From the NCBI GenBank assembly GCA_003176035.1, contig PSRL01000130.1, positions 1-10,442 on the forward strand: a DNA stretch of 10,442 bases, in the 5' to 3' direction. Origin of the DNA: Verrucomicrobiota bacterium. Its GTDB lineage: Bacteria; Verrucomicrobiota; Verrucomicrobiia; Chthoniobacterales; Xiphinematobacteraceae. The position numbers and the translations under genes are program-made. Of the stretch, positions 6,693 through 10,442 are shown one piece after another. Below the pieces are notes generated by a model, which saw nothing but the letters and a program-made list of their open reading frames with translations, searched no databases and was not told where the DNA came from. Every line of letters begins with the position of its first letter. The stretch's first letter is position 1.

Positions 6693-7898
6693 TCATTTGG
6701 GCAAAAGGGAAAAATAAGGAGCTGCAATGCCAGAGCTTCCCTTACCAAAGTCTCTTCGGACTTTTTTCGCTCCGCTCCGCCCTACCCGTTCGTAAAGGGC
6801 GGGGGATTCTGCCAACAGCGACATTGCCTGAGCGAGGGCGTCGGGATTTTTTTCCTCCACCAGGAGCCCATCGCATCCGTTTTCTATCGCCTCAGGGATC
6901 CCTCCATGCTGAGTTGCTATACAAGGGATGCCTGAAGCCAGGGCTTCCAAAAGGGCGTTAGGAACGCCCTCAGTGTCGCCGGTTCTTGTGGTCTCGCTGG
7001 GATGCAAAAATATGGAATGCTCCAACAAGAGCCGTTGCAAAACTTCTTGCGACTGAAAACCGACAAAATGGACATCGGACGCAATGCCCAGCCGGCGAGA
7101 AAACAACTCCAATTCTTTCCTTAAGGGACCCTGTCCTGCGATAGTCAAAGAGGAGTCTGGGTATTTTTGCTTAAAAAGCGCGAAGGCTTGAAGGGTGGTG
7201 TGGAGACCCTTTTTAGGAATGAGACGACCGATTTGAAGAAGCTTCCACCGCCCGTCAGAAGGAGGAAGGTGACGATGAAAGGGGAGGTCTGGCAGAACGG
7301 TTCTCTGTAACCGGATTTTATCGGGGGGGCAGCCCAACAACCTTAATTTTCCAGCTAAATCCAGTGAGCGACAGGTGACAAGCGCCGCCCGCTCGAATAG
7401 CGTGGAAAGGGCCTCTTTGTGCGACGGACAGAGCATCCCACAACCCACATCCGCCCCGTGAAAGGATACCACAACCGGGATAGGAGAGCTTTGGAGGACG
7501 GGCAGCATGTGGATGGCGGTTGTTCCAAAGAAAATGTGAAGAATGGAGGCACCGTTTTCTTCCAGTACCTTCCTGAGCTGTTTGGTCTCCTTTTGAGAGA
7601 TCTGCCAGGGATTTTTCCCTAATAAACGCTCTTTGATGCGAGACCACCACCGCCATGGGGACCGCGGCAGACTGATCAAGGGTTGAAAAGGAAAGAGATT
7701 CAAATTTTGTACTTTCTGCGTAACCACCAAGCAGGAGAAACCGCTCAACGCACTTATTTGCCGGTAGATATGATACATTTCCGGTTTCAAATAGGTTGCG
7801 CAGAAAAAAGCAATCAGTGGCTTGTCACCATGTGATCCCGAAGAGAATGATCCCTTTTGGTTTAGCCGGGTCGTAGGTATCCCTGGTCGGATTCGCAT
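6693..7898 (-). CDS. Glycosyltransferase family 4 (GT-B fold)
   Basis: A retaining GT-B glycosyltransferase that moves a sugar from a nucleotide-sugar donor to an acceptor, probably in LPS, capsule or other surface glycan synthesis; the exact sugar cannot be told. Numbering from the chosen start (401 aa): the N-terminal Rossmann half begins around 26, with VSFHGADVG at 144-152. The donor-binding half shows LLQIGRLIPKKGL (220-232), LTIAGQGP (251-258) and the E-x7-E motif of the family, from Glu310 to Glu318 in EGVPNALLE. GGIPEAI is at 332-338. I prefer the ATG at 7898 because AAGGA lies eight bases upstream; the earlier in-frame ATG at 7937 has no ribosome binding site. Even so, the start overlaps the end of the secreted-protein gene by 74 bases and adds about 25 residues before the fold begins. 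The C-terminal end is slightly short and atypical. Confidence 0.88.
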   Translation of the reverse strand: MRIRPGIPTTRLNQKGSFSSGSHGDKPLIAFFCATYLKPEMYHIYRQISALSGFSCLVVTQKVQNLNLFPFQPLISLPRSPWRWWSRIKERLLGKNPWQISQKETKQLRKVLEENGASILHIFFGTTAIHMLPVLQSSPIPVVVSFHGADVGCGMLCPSHKEALSTLFERAALVTCRSLDLAGKLRLLGCPPDKIRLQRTVLPDLPFHRHLPPSDGRWKLLQIGRLIPKKGLHTTLQAFALFKQKYPDSSLTIAGQGPLRKELELFSRRLGIASDVHFVGFQSQEVLQRLLLEHSIFLHPSETTRTGDTEGVPNALLEALASGIPCIATQHGGIPEAIENGCDGLLVEEKNPDALAQAMSLLAESPALYERVGRSGAKKVRRDFGKGSSGIAAPYFSLLPK

Positions 7899-8163
7899 TG
7901 GTATAGTCCTTAGTGACGTTTGCAGACCCGTTGCCATATTCTGCCGGTGCGCAAGGATTAATAAGTTCCCACGGTTTTTTCAATCGCACTATTTGAGGAA
8001 TAACTCCCTGCACATCAGGACGGTTCTTGGCTTGAGGCATCCCATATGGCGGGGGGGGGGATTCCACGGGAAGGGGCTTGCGTGCCGGAGCCACAAACTG
8101 CCCCCACGCCGTACTTGAAATCATCGCCGCTACTACTAAAATTACCGTCGCCGCCCGTTTCAT
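7825..8163 (-). CDS. Small secreted protein of unknown function with a C10 tract
   Basis: A 112-residue protein whose function I do not recognise. It begins MKR followed by a hydrophobic stretch (about 4-17) and a likely signal peptidase I site after Gly21 (STAWG), so it is probably exported to the periplasm or outer membrane. The mature part is short and Pro-rich (PPPPY at 36-40), then has WELINPCAPAEYGNG at 65-79 and a C-terminal KPKGIILFGI (101-110). That tail resembles short exported proteins I associate with Verrucomicrobiota, but this is memory, not a search. AAGGG eight bases before the ATG supports the start. Ten consecutive C in the coding strand (plus 8051-8060) encode the Pro run. 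The gene overlaps the glycosyltransferase start by 74 bases, suggesting joint transcription. Confidence 0.75.
   Translation of the reverse strand: MKRAATVILVVAAMISSTAWGQFVAPARKPLPVESPPPPYGMPQAKNRPDVQGVIPQIVRLKKPWELINPCAPAEYGNGSANVTKDYTNANPTRDTYDPAKPKGIILFGITW
8051..8060 (-). repeat. C10 homopolymer inside the secreted-protein gene
   Basis: A run of ten G on the plus strand (ten C in the coding strand) encodes part of the Pro-rich segment. Such tracts slip readily in replication. With one C fewer the frame meets TAG at 7991-7989; with one C more it meets TGA at 8017-8015. Either change would truncate the protein, so the length of the tract decides whether it is made. Confidence 0.9.
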
Positions 8164-8182
8164 AGTAATTACCCTTAGTTTT

Positions 8183-8211
8183 TATATACTTCATACTTTG
8201 TTGCTTTGCAA
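8183..8211 (-). promoter_or_regulatory. Possible promoter of the secreted protein / glycosyltransferase pair
   Basis: On the minus strand TTGCAA (8206-8211) is followed after 17 bases by TATATA (8183-8188); each matches the sigma-70 consensus at 4 of 6. The expected start near 8176 would leave a leader of only about 13 bases that begins with the AAGGG ribosome binding site. TTGCAA is also part of a small inverted repeat, GTTGC/GCAAC, at 8200-8212. Confidence 0.38.
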
Positions 8212-8235
8212 CTTGAGGAGGTCTTTAGTTGTCAG

Positions 8236-8266
8236 TTGACCCCTATTTTGCTTATTCGGCTAGAAT
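8236..8266 (+). promoter_or_regulatory. Possible promoter of kdsD
   Basis: TTGACC (8236-8241) and TAGAAT (8261-8266) each match the sigma-70 consensus at 5 of 6, with a 19-base spacer that is longer than ideal. Transcription would start near 8273 and give a leader of roughly 95 bases that includes the short upstream ORF at 8323. Confidence 0.42.
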
Positions 8267-8322
8267 GCTATTGGCTAGCTTTAGCAAACAAGGTTCTTCT
8301 ATAAAGACTCAGGAGCAAATTG

Positions 8323-8409
8323 ATGATTGGGGACGGACCGATTGGAGGTTGGACGACCATAAAAAAGCATGGATTATTTAGAGCGGGCCAGACGGGTCAT
8401 TTCTATTGA
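8323..8409 (+). CDS. Possible 28-codon leader ORF overlapping the kdsD start
   Basis: ATG at 8323 follows a strong ribosome binding site, AGGAG (8311-8315), with seven bases of spacing, better than anything at the kdsD start. The frame runs 28 codons (MIGDGPIGGWTTIKK at its beginning) and stops at 8407-8409, 41 bases inside kdsD and in another frame. It may be a translated leader that couples to kdsD, or a chance ORF. An A6 run at 8361-8366 lies at the place where a one-base shift would join it to kdsD. Confidence 0.3.
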   Translation: MIGDGPIGGWTTIKKHGLFRAGQTGHFY

Positions 8410-9340
8410 AATAGAAGAAGTGCGTAAAGTGGCTGCACGATTGGATCAAAATTTCGTTCGAGCGGTAGACCTGATTCGGGCGGCTATTGCCAAAAAAGGA
8501 AAGGTGGTATCACTTGGGGTAGGAAAATCGGGTTATATCGCAGAAAAAATAGCAGCCACTTTGACCAGTACGGGGACTACGGCTATAGTTCTCAATTCGC
8601 TAAATGCCTTACATGGGGATCTGGGCGTCGTTTCCGACGGTGATGTCATCTTAGCTTTCAGTAACAGCGGGGAAACCGAGGAACTCAAAAATCTCTTGCC
8701 CGCTCTCCTTCGGTTCGATATCAGCCTCATCGCCATAACCGGCGGACCAAGCTCCTCACTGGCGCAGGCTAGCGCCGCTGTCTTGGATGTCACCATTTCG
8801 CAGGAAGCCTGTCCACTGAATCTGGCGCCCACTTCCAGCACCACCGCAATGCTAGTGATTGGAGACGCGTTGGCCATGGTTTTGTTGGAAGCAAGTGGCT
8901 TTAGCGCTGAGGATTTTGCAAAATTTCATCCCGGCGGTCAGCTCGGCCGAACTCTTCTCTTGAAAGCAAAAGACATCATGCGGTCACGGGAGCAAATAGC
9001 CGTAGTTTCCCCAACGACCACGGTGATGGATGCAATCCGACAAATGACCACTAGACGATGCGGATCTGCCATCGTGGAGGAAACCTCAGGAGCCCTAGTG
9101 GGGATTTTTACCCATGGTGACTTTGTTCGGCACTTCCCCCAGTCGCCCAATATCGGTATGCAGGCTCTTGCGGAGCTAATGACCCCTAACCCGGTGACCA
9201 TCTTCAGCGAAAAACTTGCGGCCGAAGCACTCCATGTCCTACAAATGCACCGCATAGATGATCTGGTAGTCGTCGACCATGACAACCACCCTATAGGCCT
9301 AATTGATGCCCAGGACCTCACCCGGCTGAAAATACTTTAA
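8369..9340 (+). CDS. kdsD: D-arabinose-5-phosphate isomerase KdsD/KpsF
   Basis: The enzyme converts ribulose-5-phosphate to arabinose-5-phosphate, the first committed step to KDO, the sugar that links lipid A to the LPS core. The 323 residues match the family. A sugar-isomerase (SIS) domain fills about 1-195 with GVGKSG (50-55, Lys53), the conserved ALHGDLG (80-86), SNSGE (98-102), EACPLNLAPTSSTTA (146-160) and FHPGGQLGR (186-194, His187). These correspond to the regions of the active-site Lys, Glu and His known in E. coli KdsD. Two CBS domains follow at about 205-262 and 269-323. An in-frame TAA lies three codons upstream, so this ATG is the first possible start, although GGAGG is 20 bases away and translation may depend on the preceding short ORF. 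GutQ/KpsF paralogues have the same layout; kdsD is the most likely role in the absence of gut or capsule genes. Confidence 0.93.
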   Translation: MDYLERARRVISIEIEEVRKVAARLDQNFVRAVDLIRAAIAKKGKVVSLGVGKSGYIAEKIAATLTSTGTTAIVLNSLNALHGDLGVVSDGDVILAFSNSGETEELKNLLPALLRFDISLIAITGGPSSSLAQASAAVLDVTISQEACPLNLAPTSSTTAMLVIGDALAMVLLEASGFSAEDFAKFHPGGQLGRTLLLKAKDIMRSREQIAVVSPTTTVMDAIRQMTTRRCGSAIVEETSGALVGIFTHGDFVRHFPQSPNIGMQALAELMTPNPVTIFSEKLAAEALHVLQMHRIDDLVVVDHDNHPIGLIDAQDLTRLKIL

Positions 9341-9365
9341 ATCGGGTATTTTTGAGTCACCCCCA

Positions 9366-9382
9366 GGAGAGAACATCTCTCC
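9366..9382 (+). other. Hairpin after kdsD
   Basis: GGAGAG (9366-9371) pairs with CTCTCC (9377-9382) over a five-base loop, 25 bases after the kdsD stop. It could mark the 3' end of the kdsD transcript, but no T-run follows. It overlaps and would compete with the outer stem of the neighbouring nested structure. Confidence 0.4.
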
Positions 9383-9437
9383 CGCAATTTCTGGCAACCC
9401 AACCTGGTCTTCCCAGGTTTCGGGAAAGCGATGTTCT
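9370..9437 (+). ncRNA. Candidate structured RNA element between kdsD and efp
   Basis: Three helices nest inside one another: AGAACATC (9370-9377) with GATGTTCT (9430-9437), CCCG (9381-9384) with CGGG (9421-9424), and AACCTGG (9401-9407) with CCAGGTT (9413-9419) around the loop TCTTC. All 19 pairs are Watson-Crick. A 16-base bulge lies on the 5' side. The outer helix excludes the GGAGAG/CTCTCC hairpin, so two alternative folds exist. I do not recognise a known riboswitch or small RNA family in it. It may be a 3'-end structure of kdsD or a separate element. Confidence 0.38.
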
Positions 9438-9442
9438 ACACC

Positions 9443-9471
9443 TTGTCATCAGGTCCTCCATTGAGTAAAAA
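9443..9471 (+). promoter_or_regulatory. Possible promoter of efp
   Basis: TTGTCA (9443-9448, 5 of 6) is followed after exactly 17 bases by TAAAAA (9466-9471, 4 of 6). Transcription would start near 9478, leaving a leader of about 100 bases that lacks the nested RNA structure upstream. The 239-base gap after kdsD makes an own promoter for efp plausible. Confidence 0.42.
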
Positions 9472-9579
9472 AGTCAGAACTTTAGAAGTGGCAACGGGAG
9501 CGAAATGGCAAACCTATTGAGGCGATGATTTTTTTCTCCCAGAGCTCCTAAAAGCGGCGTAGATTGGCTGAGAGAAACT

Positions 9580-10137
9580 ATGGCGCTTGCAAATGATCTT
9601 CGCAAAGGAATGGCAATTCGTTACAATGGCAACCCAGCGATTGTTTTGGAGGTACAGCACAGAACCCCGGGCAATCTCAGGGCGTTCGTACAAGCCCTGA
9701 TTCGCTACATTAATACCGGTAAATCGGCGGATGTCAGATTTTCCTCAACTGAAAAGGTAGACCTGGTAGAAGTCTCCCGCCAAACTCTGGAATTTAGTTA
9801 CTCGGACCATCAGGGTTACCATTTTATGGACCCAGAGACCTACGAAACGATTACCCTGCAAGCCGACCTCATAGCCAATGCCAAGGAGTACCTTGTAGAG
9901 AACCTCCCCATCGAAGTCCTTAAAGTCGAAGGCCGTCCTGTTCAAATTGAGCTGCCCGCCTCAGTGAACCTTAAAGTGACCGAGTCCGCTGAGGGCTTGC
10001 GAGGAGACTCAGCCAGCAATGTCATGAAGCCCGCAAAATTAGAAACAGGCAAGGATGTTCAAGTACCCCTTTTTATTAAAGAAGGTGAAACCATCAAAAT
10101 TGATACACGCACCGGAGCTTATATGGGACGTGCCTGA
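9580..10137 (+). CDS. efp: Translation elongation factor P
   Basis: EF-P binds between the P and E sites of the ribosome and relieves stalling at consecutive prolines. The 185 residues and three-domain layout are those of the full-length factor: a KOW-like domain at about 1-63, an OB domain at 66-127 containing GYHFMDPETYE (79-89), and the C-terminal domain with GLRGDSASNVMKPAKLETG (139-157), VPLFIKEGE (162-170) and IDTRTGAYMGRA at the very end. The loop that points to the peptidyl-transferase centre reads RTPGNLRAF (28-36), so Asn32 stands where E. coli has Lys34, the residue modified by EpmA; Arg34 is nearby. The start has GAGAG five bases upstream. A membrane-protein gene follows directly and may be co-transcribed. 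Confidence 0.96.
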   Translation: MALANDLRKGMAIRYNGNPAIVLEVQHRTPGNLRAFVQALIRYINTGKSADVRFSSTEKVDLVEVSRQTLEFSYSDHQGYHFMDPETYETITLQADLIANAKEYLVENLPIEVLKVEGRPVQIELPASVNLKVTESAEGLRGDSASNVMKPAKLETGKDVQVPLFIKEGETIKIDTRTGAYMGRA

Positions 10138-10144
10138 GAGGAGC

Positions 10145-10162
10145 ATGAAATTTCTCAGGTGA
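10145..10162 (+). other. Five-codon mini-ORF overlapping the next start codon
   Basis: ATG at 10145 opens a five-codon frame (MKFLR) whose TGA (10160-10162) overlaps the GTG start of the following gene (10159-10161). AGGAG stands only one base before the ATG, which is too close for an ideal site. The overlap could couple translation, or the AGGAG may simply serve the GTG at a long spacing of 15 bases. Confidence 0.3.
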
Positions 10163-10442
10163 GACGCAAACAGAAAAGACCTCTCGCCTTTTCGGGAAAA
10201 AGCCTGCCACTCCCCGCAGACCCAACCTTTTCTCGGCGTGTCCCTAAGCGCTGGGTAAAGTTTATAGTTGGTTGTTTTCTCGTATTGCCGGCGACTATCT
10301 TAACAGAGACATTTTTCAGCGCTTTTACTCGAAGCACTCTCCAGTACCGATTTTGGGCCACGGAAGAATTCTGGTTTTTTTCATTGGGTATTGTGGTTTG
10401 GGTAATTGCGTTTATCGGCTTGCCTCGACCGCTCTGGCTTTA
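10159..10442 (+). CDS. Membrane protein, N-terminal part (cut by window edge)
   Basis: An open frame begins at GTG and runs off the window after 94 codons. Upstream the same frame reaches the efp stop without another standard start. The first 31 residues are very basic (VRRKQKRPLAF at the start). Two hydrophobic segments follow at about 32-49 and 70-88, with an aromatic-rich EEFWFFSLG at 69-77 and GLPRPLWL at 87-94. The pattern fits an inner-membrane protein with a positive cytoplasmic N-terminus. The PRPLWL end reminds me of membrane proteins in which an HExxH metalloprotease-like motif follows shortly after, but that part is not in the window, so this is only a guess. It lies 21 bases after efp and probably shares its transcript. 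Confidence 0.65.
   Translation, partial: MRRKQKRPLAFSGKSLPLPADPTFSRRVPKRWVKFIVGCFLVLPATILTETFFSAFTRSTLQYRFWATEEFWFFSLGIVVWVIAFIGLPRPLWL

Noticed and set aside
6497..6748. 83-codon minus-strand ORF across the end of the glycosyltransferase and the candidate origin
   Set aside because: It shares its first part with the glycosyltransferase coding region in another frame, has no recognisable motif and would cover the DnaA boxes and AT-rich stretch.
7935..7937. First in-frame ATG of the glycosyltransferase as its start
   Set aside because: No ribosome binding site precedes it and it lengthens the overlap to 113 bases; the ATG at 7898 has AAGGA at good spacing.
7989..8060. Fusion of the signal peptide to the glycosyltransferase by slippage at the C10 tract
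   Set aside because: Loss of one C does enter the glycosyltransferase frame, but a TAG at 7991-7989 stops it before the enzyme begins.
9366..9419. Intrinsic terminator of kdsD
   Set aside because: The two hairpins are well formed but neither is followed by a T-run, so the standard definition is not met; they are listed as structures instead.
9521..9536. T7 run upstream of efp as a terminator
   Set aside because: Only a three-pair stem (CCT/AGG) precedes it, too weak to support a terminator.
10155..10361. 68-codon minus-strand ORF opposite the last gene
   Set aside because: The plus-strand frame continues to the window edge with a plausible two-helix membrane pattern, while this one shows no motif.

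Overview
The window looks like a piece of chromosome from a Gram-negative-type bacterium, most likely of the Verrucomicrobiota/PVC group. The support for an outer membrane is an arabinose-5-phosphate isomerase (KdsD, KDO/LPS pathway). The Verrucomicrobiota suggestion is weaker: it rests on the style of SecD (an extra N-terminal membrane segment), the EF-P loop and a small secreted protein, recalled from memory rather than searched. Housekeeping genes at both ends argue against a plasmid or prophage. No tRNA, rRNA, insertion sequence or CRISPR array was seen.

Left part (1-5045, all minus strand). The start of secD (cut by the window edge) is preceded by yajC, the usual Sec accessory pair. Immediately upstream, on the same strand, is a 1390-residue protein that I cannot assign to a family. 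It consists almost entirely of diverged leucine-rich helical repeats marked by a recurring L-W-P motif, with three longer super-repeat units inside. It has no signal peptide or membrane segment and reads as a large alpha-solenoid scaffold. It is the main candidate for something undescribed.

Middle (5046-6692). A 353-base gap with several inverted repeats separates the giant gene from an alpha/beta hydrolase of the monoacylglycerol-lipase/lysophospholipase type (minus strand). Upstream of the hydrolase lies a 427-base gap without a gene. It holds two perfect DnaA boxes (TTATTCACA), three one-mismatch boxes, a phased 11-bp array of box-like repeats and a 22-base stretch that is 21/22 A/T. I read this as a candidate replication origin. 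All genes to its left are on the minus strand and the housekeeping genes to its right are on the plus strand, which fits.

Right part (6693-10442). A GT4 glycosyltransferase overlaps the end of a small secreted protein gene that contains a C10 homopolymer (both minus strand). A divergent intergenic region then leads to kdsD, a gap with nested inverted repeats, efp (elongation factor P), and the start of a membrane protein that runs off the window (all plus strand). KdsD and possibly the glycosyltransferase point to envelope polysaccharide synthesis. YajC/SecD serve export, and EF-P rescues ribosomes at proline stretches.
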